A stretch of 64,000 nt of DNA from Ancylostoma caninum (GCA_037903475.1 JBAJFG010000433.1:930001-994000); one strand, 5' to 3'; positions 11,086 to 22,204 are shown, counted from the stretch's first letter. Notes: generated by a model from the letters alone, not told the origin. Numbers and translations are program-made.

Positions 11086-11235
11086 CTAGCGCCCCTTCGG
11101 GACGCTAGAAAGTGGGGTGGGGCAGCCACTTGGGACATGTGCAAACGCTTCACACTTGCCAAATCTCTAGAAAATTTATGAAGAAGCAGAACCAATCTTC
11201 CAATGGGCCCAAACATGAAGTCCTTCTTATGAGTT
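11086..11235 (-). mobile_element. Helitron-like family C, 3' terminus
   Basis: On the minus strand the element ends with CTTCTTCAT-rich unique sequence, GTGGCTGCCCCACCCCACTT, then the hairpin CTAGCGTCCCGAAGGGGCGCTAG and a host T. The same terminus occurs at 24146 (plus), 14253 (minus), and in decayed form near 33596 and 34757 (plus). A hairpin directly ending in CTAG-T with no target duplication suggests a Helitron. The attached body is the 60-bp minisatellite array extending to 13151 and beyond. Confidence 0.65.
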
Positions 11236-11249
11236 GAGTATGAACATGA

Positions 11250-11755
11250 GAAGTTCGTTATCCATCGTATGGCGTATTGCGCGTATTCCTCACTACCGGG
11301 CGAACGCAGACGCGTTCTCCATCGGCGGAACTGTATCCTGCCGTACCCCACATTATTGGACAAAGCGAAATTGTATCCGAGTGTTTTCCAGACTACTGGG
11401 CTGCCGGCTTTTCTCCATCGGTGGACCCGTATTCTGGCGCCATTTTCACTGTTAGGCCTGGACCATATCCTGATATTCTCCACTTTACTGAGTCAAAGCG
11501 GACCAATCCTATATTGGCGGACCCGTATTCTGGTGTTATCCATACTACTGGGCCACGGCGGGCCCTTCTTCCATCAGAACGCCCGTGTTCTGGCGCCCTC
11601 CTCACAGTTAGGGCAAGCCGGATCCGTTCTCCAAGCGCGGGTTTGCATCCTGGCATTCTTAACACTATCGGGCTAAAGTGAACCCGTATCCTGACGTTCT
11701 CCACACCATTATGCTACGACGGGTCCTTCCTCCATCGGTGGACCCGTATCCTGGC
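11250..11755 (+). repeat. Diverged 60-bp minisatellite units
   Basis: About eight units of the family are readable from repeated GGACCCGTATCCTGGCG-like and GGGCCACGGCGGGCCC-like words. They are more diverged from each other than those downstream. Frames of 130-138 codons are open on both strands here, but they translate the minisatellite. Confidence 0.8.
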
Positions 11756-13151
11756 ACCCGCCCCCCCCCCACACCACTGGGCCACAGTGGGCCCTTTCTC
11801 CATTGGTGGACCTGTATCTCGGTGTCCCCCGCACCACTGGGCCATAGTGGGCCCTTTCTTCATCGGTGGACCCGTATCCTGTCATCCCCCACACCACTGG
11901 GCCACGGCGGGCCCTTTCTTCATCGGTGGACCCGTATCCTGGCATCCCCCCCCCACACCACTGGGCCACAGTGGGCCCTTTCTCCATTGGTGGACCTGTA
12001 TCTCGGTGGTCCCCGCACCACTGGGCCATAGTGGGCCCTTTCCTCATCGGCGGACCCGTATCCTCTCATCCCCCACACCACTGGGCCACGGCGGGCCCTT
12101 TCTTCATCGGTGGACCCGTATCCTGGCATCCCCCCCCACACCACTAGGCCACGGAGGGCCCTTTCTCCATCGGTGGACCTGTATCTCGGCGTCCGCCACA
12201 CCACTGGGCCACGGCGGGCCCTTTCTTCATCGGTGGACCCGTATCCTGGCATCCCCCCCCACACCACTGGGCCACGGAGGGCCCTTTCTCCATCGGTGGA
12301 CCTGTATCTCGGCGTCCGCCACACCATTTGGCCACGGCGGGCTTTTTCTCCATCGCTGGACCCGTATCCTGGCGTTCCCCACAGCACTGGGCCACGGCGG
12401 GCCCTTTCTCTATCGGTGGACCCGTATCCTGGCGTCCCCCACACTACTGGGCCACAGTGGGCCCTTTCTTCATCGGTGGACCCGTATCCTGTCATCCCCC
12501 ACACCACTGGGCCACGGCGGGCCCTTTCCTCATCGGTGGACCCGTATCCTGGCATCCCCCCACACCATTTGGCCACGGCGGGCTTTTTCTCCATCGCTGG
12601 ACCCGTATCCTGGCGTTCCCCACAGCACTGGGCCACGGCGGGCCCTTTCTCTATCGCTGGACCCGTATCCTGGCGTTCCCCACAGCACTGGGCCACGGCG
12701 GGCCCTTTCTCTATCGGTGGACCCGTATCCTGGCGTCCCCCACACCACTGGGCCACAGTGGGCCCTTTCTCCATTGGTGGACCTGTATCTCGGTGTCCCC
12801 CGCACCACTGGGCCATAGTGGGCCCTTTCCTCATCGGTGGACCCGTATCCTCTCATCCCCCACACCACTGGGCTACGGCGGGCCCTTTCTTCATCGGTGG
12901 ACCCGTATCCTGGCATCCCCCCCCCACACCACTGGGCCACGGAGGGCCCTTTCTCCATCGGTGGACCTGTATCTCGGCGTCCGCCACACCACTGGGCCAC
13001 GGCGGGCCCTTTCTTCATCGGTGGACCCGTATCCTGGCATCCCCCCCCACACCACTGGGCCACGGAGGGCCCTTTCTCCATCGGTGGACCTGTATCTCGG
13101 CGTCCGCCACACCATTTGGCCACGGCGGGCTTTTTCTCCATCGCTGGACCC
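11756..13151 (+). repeat. 60-bp minisatellite, homogenised array of about 23 units
   Basis: The period is almost exactly 60 bp, with small shifts from C-run length. The unit includes CACCACTGGGCCACGGCGGG, CCCTTTCTCCATCGGTGGAC and CCGTATCCTGGCATCCCCC. Variant units recur in the same order (for example the pair with GGACCTGTATCTCGG then TCATCCCCC near 11780-11930, 11960-12090 and 12750-12870), which shows a higher-order repeat and recent block amplification. Because 60 is divisible by three and units lack stops, frames of 300-350 codons stay open on both strands. These should not be annotated as proteins. The array ends where a hAT-like MITE inserted at 13152. Confidence 0.9.
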
Positions 13152-13432
13152 CAGTGGCGGACGCATAAAGTGGGCGGGAGGGGGGGCGTGGGAAGAAAAG
13201 TGGGGTCTCCGCCGTTTTGGGGACCCAGACGGAAAATAAAATTAATAATAATATTAATTATAATAATAAACAATAAATAAAAAATATATTAAAAATAATA
13301 ATAAAAATAAGCAATTAAAAATAAACTAACACAAGATTTTTATTTGTATTGTAAAGTAATTTCGAAAATTTGGCGACCCATTCTCGGGGGGGGCGCGCGC
13401 CCCCCCCCCGCCCCCCCCTGCGTCCGCCATTG
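13152..13432. mobile_element. hAT-like MITE, copy 1
   Basis: The 281-bp element has inverted ends CAGTGGCGGACGCA and TGCGTCCGCCATTG. It is flanked by 8-bp repeats CTGGACCC and GTGGACCC, one mismatch apart, lying within a minisatellite unit. The core is an AT-rich run of AATAATAAT type between G/C-rich ends, and it encodes nothing. The CAG..CTG ends with an 8-bp target duplication are characteristic of hAT transposons. Confidence 0.85.
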
Positions 13433-13570
13433 GTGGACCCGTATCTCGGCGTCCGCCGCACCATTTGGCCACCGCGGCTTTTTCTCCATCGGTGGACCCG
13501 TATCCTGGCGTTCCCCGCACCATTGGGCCACGGCGGGCCCTTTCTCCATCGGTGGACCCGCATCCGTATA
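13433..13570 (+). repeat. 60-bp minisatellite, continuation after the MITE
   Basis: Two and a half units with the same words as 11756-13151 resume exactly after the MITE's target duplication. This shows the MITE interrupted an existing array. Confidence 0.9.
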
Positions 13571-13639
13571 TAGTTGATTGGATATACAATGTCATGCCTT
13601 CCTATTTAGAGGCTTTTACTCTTTGTTAGTGCAGAAGCT

Positions 13640-14095
13640 TTCTCGAAACGAACGAATGTTGTAACGAACGAATGTTGTGACTACACAATCGCCGCGAAAA
13701 TTCAACAGGGGCTGAGGCGACCGCGTAGGTCCAGCCTCCCCGAAGCTTTCGAGACGCGGCAGCTCTCATAGCACGCGTCCATTTCTTCCTGCGAGTGCAC
13801 AAAGCGTCGCAACAGTGGAAGGCTGGTTTTCCTGCTGCGTACATTGTGCAGCCTGAAAGCTCGTAAACACTCCCTCACTCCTATGCGGCGAGACCGCCAG
13901 CGAAGGTGATGAAATCACCATCCCGTGCATGCGGGAGAGCCAGCAGTGACGTAATTTCGGGTCCCGAAGCGAACGTGTCTGCGTCCATGGAAATCGGCCA
14001 TTTCGCCACACAGTCTGCGCCTCAAGATTGCGGTGTCTATGAGTGCCGCCCCGTATCTCTAACCGCTCTAGCCCCCTTACGGCGCTTTGTTTAAT
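13640..14095 (+). repeat. Repeat F, plus copy
   Basis: This block is matched in reverse complement by 22205-22600. Shared words are GCGAGACCGCCAGCGAAGGTG, GAAATCACCAT, CGGCCATTTCGCC and CTCTAGCCCCCTTACGGCGC (end). Shorter relatives occur near 4075-4205, 19410-19810 and 33140-33275. It has no coding potential that I recognise. Confidence 0.6.
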
Positions 14096-14252
14096 AGATT
14101 TTTTGCGTGGATTTGTGACCCGATCTCACATTTAGTAGCTACTGGTGAGCGACGCAGAGGGCAGGTGAAGACACCATGTTGACATGCAGATTTTGATCCG
14201 CATAGCATCTCCGGCTTCCAAACGATAAAAAATTTCGATTTTTTCTACTGAA

Positions 14253-14410
14253 CTAGCGCTCCTATGGGTCGCTAGAAGGCGGGATAGGACAGCCGTTTGA
14301 GGTACATGCCAAGCTTCACCCCTACGAAATCCTTCGGAAATTGAAACAGAAGCGAAAATAATGATTAGTTAATCTTGAATACGGAATCTTCCTTATGAGA
14401 TGCGTGTGCT
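14253..14410 (-). mobile_element. Helitron-like family C, diverged 3' terminus
   Basis: The minus-strand end has a hairpin (CTAGCGACCCATAGGAGCGCTAG) and a host T, preceded by the family's CAGCC and AAGCTTGGCATG-like segments. It is more diverged than the copies at 11086 and 24146. It is followed at about 14413 by a word resembling the Helitron A hairpin (ACCAGTCTGGC), suggesting nested or fused ends. Confidence 0.55.
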
Positions 14411-14526
14411 CTACCAGTCTGGCAGCCTGGCTAACCCCGGACTTCTTGTATCGAGATGCTAGCCTTGATCGAGGATTCTTTGTCACACATCAACATATAA
14501 AGCTAATCTCTGATGCAATGATATAT

Positions 14527-14811
14527 CAGTGGCGGACGCAGGGGGAGGGGGGCGGGGGGGGGCGCGCGCCCCCCCCGAGAATGGGTCGCCAAATTTTCGA
14601 AATTACTTTACAATACAAATAAAAATCTGGTGTTAGTTTATTTTTAATTGTTTATTTTTATTATTATTTTTAATATATTTTTTTATTTATTGTTTATTAT
14701 TATAATTAATATTATTATTAATTTTATTTTCCGTCTGGGTCCCCAAAACGGCGGAGACCCCACTTTTCTTCCCACGCCCCCCATCCCGCCCACTTTCTGC
14801 GTCCGCCACTG
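14527..14811. mobile_element. hAT-like MITE, copy 2
   Basis: The 285-bp element is inverted relative to copy 1, with ends CAGTGGCGGACGCA and TGCGTCCGCCACTG. It has a perfect 8-bp target duplication TGATATAT (14519-14526, 14812-14819). Its interior matches the reverse complement of 13152-13432 closely. The perfect duplication suggests insertion more recent than its surroundings. Confidence 0.92.
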
Positions 14812-14819
14812 TGATATAT

Positions 14820-15480
14820 TCCCCGTTTGTTGTCACCACACTTCTTTTTTTTTCTTTTCTTACATTCCCATGGACCAGTCATGGCTAGTCCTCCCAACTC
14901 TGCCCTTCAAATGAATCTAGTAGCTGTGAACTATTTGCTGTAACCGACACAGGGTAAATAAGAACTCGAAATAGTTCAAGTTAAGATCGTTGTCGAGAAA
15001 CTCCAACAGAGAAGGGCCTGCCTGGATAGGTAAGAGGAGAGGGAAGCAAAATTACACTCATACCGAAGAAAGAACAAAGCTGAAGGAGTCTTGCAAGAGC
15101 AGTGGACTCGCTGAGTAGGACTAAAGGATAAAGGGAAGTGGTCGGCCTTAATCAATCCCGTCACGAGGGATGCGCCACGCATTCGACTTCATCTGAGCAT
15201 CGTAGAGGCGTTGAATGCGTATCTGCCCTGTACAATGACTTGCGAAGGGCACCCGATGTACCAAGTCAGTGCTTCATCCTCTCAGACTCCTCTAGTACCA
15301 ATTTACCGACCCCGGAGGGATGGAAGGCTTGGTTGGCCTCGGGCGGGATCGAACCAACAATCGTGTGCGTGCGCAGCGAGCCTCTTACCACACGCGCCCC
15401 TGAGTAAGACTAGGACCATTTTTAGCATTTTCCGATGCTTATGTTTGTCTCTGTCAACCTTGGCCGTTTCTCGCCTCTTG
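14820..15480. other. Unassigned stretch with a tRNA-like segment
   Basis: No gene was recognised. It contains the tRNA-like block 15341-15402 and otherwise no repeat that I could match inside the window. Confidence 0.4.
15341..15402 (-). repeat. tRNA-like segment
   Basis: On the minus strand, CGTGTGGTAAGAGGC (A-box-like) and TTGGTTCGATCCCGCCC (good B box) are correctly spaced, and the terminal GGGCG/CGCCC could pair. The anticodon arm does not fold cleanly. It is probably a tRNA-derived SINE head or a decayed tRNA. Confidence 0.45.
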
Positions 15481-15489
15481 AGCGCGAGC

Positions 15490-16400
15490 GCACATCGATG
15501 TACCCGTATCCTGACGTTTTCACACTTTTAGGCACAGTGGACCCCTCCGCCATCGGTGGATCTTAACTCTAGCGCTCTCCACACTAGAGGGCGCTGGCAC
15601 ATCTTTCGTACTTCGGTCAACCCATATCGTGACACGTGTCTAAGAGCGTTTTTCAAATTACTGGCCGCAGGCGCTCCTTTCTCCGTCAATGGATCTACAG
15701 CCTTGCGTTTTCCGCATCAGTCGGCCACAGCATACCCATCCTCCATAGCTGGACTTCAGTGGCGGACGCAGAGGGAAGGTCGGGGGGCCCACCCCTCCCC
15801 CCTCCCCCGAGAATGGGTCGCCAACTTTTTGGAATTATATTACAATATGAATATAAATCTTGTACTAATTTATTTTCGATTGTTGTTCCTGACACTTGGG
15901 CCAAAGCGGACACCTACTCCATCGGCATAACCGTTCCAAGCGTTCCCCACACTTTTAGATCACAGCGCACTCTTTCCTACTCCATCCCCGAAGCCGTACC
16001 CTGGATCCATCAACTTTTAGCCCGCAGAAGATCCATGTGCCATGGGGGACCCGTATCCTGGTGTTCCTAATAACTGGGCCATGGCGGACCCCTCCTCCAT
16101 CCGCGAACTCCATCCGCGAACTCCATCCGCGAACTCTTATCCTAGCCTCCCCCACATTTCTGAGCCAAGTGGACCTCTTCCCTCGGCATAGGCGCGTGCT
16201 GACGTTTCCCACACTTTTGGGCCACAGCAGACCCATCGTCCATCGGTGACCCGTATTTTGGCGTTCTACACACCTGAACCACAGCGTACCCTTCTTCCAC
16301 CCGCGAATCCGTCTCCTATCGTCCCCCCACACTATTAAGCCACAGCACGCCCATGTGCCACGGTGGACCCGTACCATGGCGTTCCTGATAATTGGGCCAC
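15490..16400 (+). repeat. Diverged 60-bp minisatellite
   Basis: About 14 eroded units are recognisable by GGACCCGTATCCTG, GGCCACAGC and CATCGGTGGA variants. A truncated hAT-like MITE sits inside (15757-15890). A triplication of CTCCATCCGCGAA occurs at about 16100-16138. Confidence 0.75.
15757..15890 (+). mobile_element. hAT-like MITE, copy 3 (one end only)
   Basis: This starts with CAGTGGCGGACGCAGAGGG, the same end as copies 1 and 2, and continues through GAGAATGGGTCGCCAA and ACAATATGAATATAAATC. It then stops mid-element, where minisatellite sequence resumes. The distal terminus and target duplication are missing. Confidence 0.75.
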
Positions 16401-16460
16401 AGCTGTCCTCTACTTCTTCTTCTTCCTAGCCATTTTCCAAAGGGTTGGGGTCGGCGTTTC

Positions 16461-16735
16461 TCATGTGGTTGCACCATTTTCTTCGTCCGTGAGCTTCAGT
16501 AACCGGATGTCCTCCTCTATCCTGACTAGCCATCGGGTTTTCGGTCTTCCTCTCGGTCTACTTCCGTCCACGGTGATGTTCATGGCTGATTTTGCAACCG
16601 AAGTGTCATTCATCACTTGTGAGCACGTGACCGTACCAACGTAGCCGGGCCTCACGCATCTTCGTCGCGATCGGCGCCACTCCGAACATCAAGCGCACAT
16701 CCTCGTTTCTGACTCTGTCGAGTAGACCTCTACTC
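16461..16735 (-). pseudogene. RTE-like non-LTR reverse transcriptase C-terminal fragment
   Basis: The minus-strand translation reads [20 protein letters not shown] then [16 protein letters not shown]. After a frame change it reads VAKSAMNITVDGSRPRGRPK and TRWLVRIEEDIRLLKLTDEE. The G-R-P-K-x-R-W motif is typical of the tail of nematode RTE-like polymerases. No catalytic RT motif is present. It directly abuts a reversed 60-bp minisatellite with the same junction (GATGGAGTAGAGGTCTACTC) as the copy near 6374. Confidence 0.7.
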
Positions 16736-17050
16736 CATCGGAATAACTGTATCCCGGCGTTCCTCACTTCTGAGCCACAGCGGACCTGTCCTCCTCCGTC
16801 CGAACCCATATCCTTGATTTTCCTCACTTTTGAGCCAAAAGAGACACATATGCCATCGGGAGTTCGTATTCTGGCATTCCCCACACTTTCAAACCCGTCG
16901 TCCATTGGTGAACCCATATCCTGTCGTTGCTCACATTCGTGCTCTTGGAATCCCTCCTCCATCGGCATAACCGTCTCTTGGAACTGTCGGCCCTTGGTAC
17001 CCCTGCCGCTCATCGGTGCATCCGTACCCTTTGTAAATCTAGAGAGCAAT
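16736..17050 (+). repeat. 60-bp minisatellite and 5' part of a family C element
   Basis: Five units (GAACCCATATCCT, TTCCCCACACTTTC, CATCGGCATAACCG) are followed by CCCTTTGTAAATCTAGAGAGCAATGG. In reverse complement this is the left-end region of family C elements seen at about 19970, 22810 and 33920. The minus-strand frame across it is not coding. Confidence 0.7.
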
Positions 17051-17084
17051 GGAAGGAAGTTAGGTGTTATCCAGAAAGTTTGAA

Positions 17085-19380
17085 TACATACATAATTGGT
17101 GACATAAATGCCACAATGACATATGAAGGCTCATTTTTTCAGCGCATGTGAATGTGCAAACTGAAACTGATTCCGCGGCTGCAAAATCGCTCAGGGACTC
17201 TCGGACAGAAGCTAGTACAAGAACGTGCAACATGTGAGAGGGTGCGACGAATACCACCACTGCACCATAGGCAATACCACCACTGCACTCAGGGGCTGCG
17301 AGACCGCCAGGGGAGGACAGGGGTCCCGCCACGAAACCCTGAAATCACTGTCTAGGTCTCCCGTTTCAGTCATTGGACACTGAATTCATCATTCCGCCAT
17401 TGGGAATATGAATGCAAAGATTTCGAAAGTGTGAGTCCCGCGAAGATCTAGCCTCATCTCGCTCCATAAATCGGTTTTCTGTATGACGTCTGCTCATCTC
17501 TCTCCACCATTGTCTGTGCTCTGCAGTGCTACCCAAAAGATAAAAAGGATTTCGCAAGAATCTCGTGGTCTGACGCCAGAAAAATCTGGACCCTTACCAG
17601 TCTTTATATAGGAGGACCAGTCTTTATATAGTTGCATATCGATTAAAGTGCACTAGGAGAATCCCCAGACTTCGCCTTCAATCGTCGTGATCGCCACATG
17701 GGTTGTGCAAATCTGGAGATCCTAGGGGAAACAGGCGATAAAAAGCGATGAGCCCCGTTTAGAAGAGATCCAAGGCGATGCAACATCTCTCCATTGCTGG
17801 GAAATGGTTCGAAATGTGGTCGTTATTGTAATCCTGTAAATTCTTTGAGCTGAAAACGTCAAGAATCCGTTTTCAATGGTCACATGTTCCCAAGCAAAGT
17901 ATTCGTATATTGTAAGCCATGAGCTATTGAAAAACATTTGCTGCCTTTTTTCTCTGCACTAATCACAAAATATAATCGTAGGTCTCCTTACTCTGATAAC
18001 TGGGCAACAGCCCAAGCGCGTTTCTCCAGCAGTGACACCTCAGTTTTAAAGTGTATTTTGGGCGGTGCGCCTTGCCCAGAAGGCTGCCATCCTCTCCTCG
18101 CTTGCTCCATTAACCTATTAATCGAAGGAATGGCGAATATGGCAGCACATAAGCCTAGAATAGGAGCAAAATCTGGGCGTAGTGCAACATAATCTTAGAC
18201 TCTTCTCCGAATGAGGACAAGAGACAAGTTTGATGTCCGACCATCGCTTTATATACATGTCGCGGAAGGCGGGTCGCATCCCCCTAAATCTCCCTAGAAT
18301 GGGAGGCAAGATACAGGTTTGGCATAAAACAACTGCCTCATATGACGTCGTACGAGGTGAGGCATCGGGAGGAAGAACGGATCACATTAAGGAAGGAACG
18401 AAAGTCTGTGCTTCTGCAGTTGATCGCATCAGGAAATTGCCCCCTCAAGAATCATTTTCCCGCAATTTTTTTGCGTCTGTTGACAGAATCTGCTCCTCCT
18501 TGAGTTGATGAACTGCACACTAATACTATAATAACATACTATAATAACAAACGATAAGATGCGCCATTATATTAAGAGTGAAATCAATCTCTTCCTCGAT
18601 CGTTTAAGGTGTATGAGAGGAATGCAACGATTCTCGAAAGTAAAGCCATTTCAGCTTTGAATGCAATGTTTCCACTCGGAACCGCTCTACCGAAGAACAC
18701 AATTGAGGGAGTGAAGAGAATAACATGCCCCTTCACAAGAGTCTTCCTAGGGTCTTCAAGTTGTAGGAAAAGAAAATCCCCTCTGTTCTCTAGACATCAG
18801 AATAACATTAGTTCCGGGGCGACTATTTCAGCACGTGCAAAATGCTAGCCTTGACCTCAAGATTTCTCCATCCTAGTGAGAGGGTATTCCTCTTCGTCGC
18901 CCATCGTCGATTTTTCCTTCGAGTTGTGACCATTCGAAATTCTCTATCCATCCTCAATCAACGGAAAAAAAACATGAATGATGATAAGCTCTAGCTTGCG
19001 GCCTCTATCTACGCTATTTCGAGTAAGGCAGGGGTACGGGACGAACGGGGTCGGCGGTGCATGGTAAAAATATGAGCCGAAAAAATGGGATCAATTTCAC
19101 CACTTTTACACCCTCGGGGCGGGGCTTTCGGCAGCAATTAGCGGAGGCCTCTTTTGCGCTTTCCCTACAAAGTGCGCAACATATTCTTCAAATCGTCACA
19201 TGCTCAAGCAAAATGAAGGAAGAATTTCATATTCTTTTTTCGCCTAGACCGAAGTAGTAGTACGAATGGAAACCTCTGACAGGCTTCTGACAATAGTGGA
19301 ACTACTACTGGCGCTACTATACATCCCTTATATAAAGAATGATAGCGTATTGATTCTCATTTTGCAGACGGTGAGGGTCC
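17085..19380. other. Unassigned intron sequence
   Basis: No conserved exon, RNA or transposon end was recognised. Short direct repeats occur (CCAGTCTTTATATA twice at 17598-17630; ATACTATAATAACA twice near 18525-18550). Open frames of 60-92 codons exist but none looks protein-like. Confidence 0.45.
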
Positions 19381-19409
19381 GTTTGTTTCTCTAACCTTTC
19401 ATCATATGA

Positions 19410-19815
19410 AAAAGCGCATAGACAGTGATGAAGGGAGGATGCGCAGGTTTGCGACGAGAACCGATTAATGGATAATGACGAAACGAGAGTGCGCAGGCAG
19501 CGCCCTGGGCTAGATCCTCGCGTGACCTGCGATTTCATAACCGCCTCACACGCTTCCAATGGAGTCCAGAAATCTCTCATGACCAATTCGCTGCGGGATC
19601 CGCGTCTAGCAGTCTCACAGCCACCTGATGAGATAGTGTTTACAAGAATATACGGAGCAGGATAACCACTCTGCAGGCATATTGTAGGGTGACTCAAAGA
19701 ATTGAGCTGTATAGGCATGCTGCTCCTCCGCTGACGGCAACGAGATCTCTGGACGACATGAGAGCTTCCTAGGAGTGGTGCTGCAGTGGCATCCGTCGCA
19801 GCCTCTCACAACTGG
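19410..19815 (-). repeat. Diverged relative of repeat F/B
   Basis: The word order CGTCTAGCAGTCTCACAG, GATAGTGTTTACAA and ACGGAGCAGGA matches 4080-4170, 22420-22490 and 33140-33240. It is strongly diverged and carries no recognisable gene. Confidence 0.4.
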
Positions 19816-20034
19816 CACATTCTCGTCCTAGCATCCGTTCAAAAGTCCCTGAGCGATTCTGCAGAAACGGCATCAGTTCCAGTTTGTACACTTACATGCA
19901 TAGAAAAATGCGCCATCATAAGTTAGTGTGACATTTCCTGTGACCATGTATGTAATTAGTTAAGATTTCTGGATAACCACTTCCCTCCATGGCTCTTGAG
20001 ATTTACAAAAGATATGGATGCAACGATGGGCGAC

Positions 20035-20865
20035 AGATGTACGAAAGGCCAATAGTGCCAGGGTACGGTATGCTAATGGAGAGGGGTTTACTGTGGTTTA
20101 AAAGTGCGGGAGATGCCAAGACGCGGATTCGCGGACGGAGGAGAGTTCCGCTGTGGCCCGGAAGTTGAAGGAACTCCAGGATATGGGTCCACCGATGGAC
20201 GAGAAGCCCGCTGTGGCTTTGAAGTGTGGGAGCTGCGAGGATGCAGGTCTCCTCATGGCACATAGGTATTCTGTGGCCTGAAAGTGTGGGGAGTTAAGGG
20301 AATCAGTATATGGGCTCGCGGATGGAGAAGGAATCCACTGTGGCCCAGATGTGACGAATTCAAGGATACGGATTCACCGATGTACGACGGGTCTGCTGTG
20401 GCCTGAATGTGTGGGGAACGCTAGGATACGGTTATCTCGATGGAGGAGGAGTTCACTGTGGCCAAAAAGGTAACTCCAGGATATGGGCTCGCGGATGGAG
20501 AATGGGTCCACTGTAGCTTAGATAGTTGTGGGACGCCAGGATGTGGATCCCCTGATGGCACATGAGTTTGCTGTGTTCGTAAACGTGTGGGGAACGCTTG
20601 GATACGGTTGTGCCGATGGAGTAGGGGTCCGCTTTGCACAGGTGTGAGGAAAGAAACGATACGGGTCCACGGACGGACGATGGGTCTGCTGGGGCCCAAA
20701 AGTTTAGGGAACTCCAGGATGTGGGCTCACGGATGGAGCGGTGAAGACACCGTGGTGAGGATCCACCGATGGAACAAGGGTCTGCTGTGCCCAGAATTGT
20801 GAAAAACGCGAATGCGCGGGTAAATACATGGAGGTGCTCGCTCAAATGGCGGGAAAACGCGAAGA
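20035..20865 (-). repeat. Diverged 60-bp minisatellite
   Basis: Around 13 units are visible, with recurring GATATGGGTCCACCGATGGA, GGTCTGCTGTGGCC and TGTGGGGAACGCTAGGATACGG. Read on the minus strand the unit equals that of the 11.7-13.1 kb array. Open frames on both strands are artefacts of the period. Confidence 0.8.
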
Positions 20866-20971
20866 TTCGATGAATGAGAGATGTTTGTAAGCCTCCCAGA
20901 ATGCTGGAGGTGGTATTAGCCTTTGCAGCAAGTCCACTACTTTTGCAAGATTGCTTCAGCTCTCACATGTA

Positions 20972-21499
20972 TTGGGTTGGGCGATAAGTCCGTGTGGTTT
21001 TTTTCTTCAACTCAAATTTTCACGAGGATTTGAACTGATTTTGATAGCCTATCATAGGTCATCTTGTAGCTTTCGTTTTGCTCTTTACAAATATTCTAAC
21101 CAATCCCCCAATCCCTGCTACTTCTCATTTCCTGTCACATGAAATGTAACCCTCCAATTCGACAAGAGCGTACATCTCCGACACCTTCAACTACTCCACT
21201 ACAATGCTGGAACAAATGCAGCTCAAGCTGCTGAGGATGTTAAGGGCGTCTAAGTGGAAGCCACTACTGTTGGAGGGACAGAGCAGAAGTGGATGTTTGC
21301 TTCAGAGAGGTCGATTTTGGGCTGGAGGATTTACCTTGTTCTGTACGCGCAAATCGTAGAGTTATGAGACAACATTTCGCAAGGACTTCCTGTGAAGAAA
21401 AAGTACTGCGGATCTCAGCTTCTAGAAAAACCCAAATTCAACTGGTCAAGTCCGTGAAAATACATTGAATGCTCTGAACGAATTCATTGCCCAACCTAA
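20972..21499 (+). mobile_element. Internally deleted mariner element
   Basis: The ends are TTGGGTTGGGCGATAAG and its near complement CATTGCCCAACCTAA, flanked by TA on both sides. Inside, frames broken by shifts still read YNAGTNAAQAAEDV and EQKWMFASE. These recall the mariner transposase N-terminal helix-turn-helix (H/YNAxxAA-R..) and the following W-F segment. The DD(34)D catalytic part is deleted. It is non-functional and sits inside a family C Helitron-like element. Confidence 0.8.
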
Positions 21500-21796
21500 T
21501 ACTTTTTTGGCATGAGTGTAATTTTGCTTCCCACTCTCTTCCTCACTATAATTTGTTCGCAGAGTTGAGAGTGAATAGCATGACAGGTTCATGCACATTT
21601 AAAATGTGCGGTGACAACAAACGTGGGATGTATCATTGCATCAGAAAATAGCTTTACATGTTGATGTATGAGGAAGAATCCTCGAGAAAGGCTAGCATCG
21701 CGAGTACAAGAAGTTCCGAGTTGGCAAGGTGGCAGACTGGCAGAACACACACAACTCATAAGGAGGATTTCTTATTCAAACTCAATCAATTACTAT

Positions 21797-21960
21797 TAGG
21801 TTGTCCCATAAATAATGGCCGTTTTGGAGGTGCGCATTACAAGGTGCGTAACGCAGCTCATACTTGAGATTTTTTCTTGGATTTTCAGTACACATTGATT
21901 CGCATGAATTTTCTAGATGAGAACTGGATTCACCGCAAGCTCAAAAGGACACTCTAGGCA
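21797..21960 (+). mobile_element. Mariner-type terminus, other end not found
   Basis: TTAGGTTGTCCCATAAATAA after a TA is a standard mariner inverted-repeat start. The following sequence includes AACTGGATTCACCGCAAG, vaguely like a transposase 5' region. No matching right end was found. Confidence 0.55.
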
Positions 21961-22204
21961 AAGGTCTGGAAAACACAATATTACAAGGAGAGATCCAACG
22001 CCCCAATCAGTGAAATTTTTCTTAGTAGGATGTGAACCTGTATGAATTGGTAATAGGATGGTAACAGGCAAGGCATTTAGTAAATTCTACTCGTGGCCTG
22101 GTCTAGCTACTGTCGAACACCTCGAGCAGTATTTGATCTATCAGAAAAAATGACCTTTTTCTGAGAGATCGAGGTTTGTTGAATTTATCCGGATCTCCCT
22201 CAGC

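Larger units (their letters stand above)
19955..21796 (+). mobile_element. Helitron-like family C, copy interrupted by a mariner
   Basis: The left region (TTTCTGGATAACCACTTCC, GAGATTTACAAAAG) matches other family C left ends. A minus-oriented 60-bp minisatellite fills 20035-20865. The unique right part (GAAAATAGCTTTACATG, ACACACAACTCATAAGGAGG) matches 34500-34645 and 23990-24040. A deleted mariner occupies 20972-21499, and another mariner-type end truncates the element at 21797. Confidence 0.6.

Noticed and set aside
11787..13273. Frames of 240-352 codons on both strands
   Set aside because: They follow a 60-bp tandem repeat whose period is a multiple of three; both strands are open for the same reason.
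3694..15402. Functional tRNA genes at 3694-3775, 8941-9020 and 15341-15402
   Set aside because: A and B boxes are recognisable, but the cloverleaf stems do not pair well and one sits inside a MITE; kept only as tRNA-like repeats.
17722..17937. Minus-strand frame with YEYFAWEHVTIENGFL as an M1 exon
   Set aside because: It lies upstream of the 10974-10858 exon in gene order, whereas a Y-x-P-W exon should follow it, and the spacing of key residues does not match.
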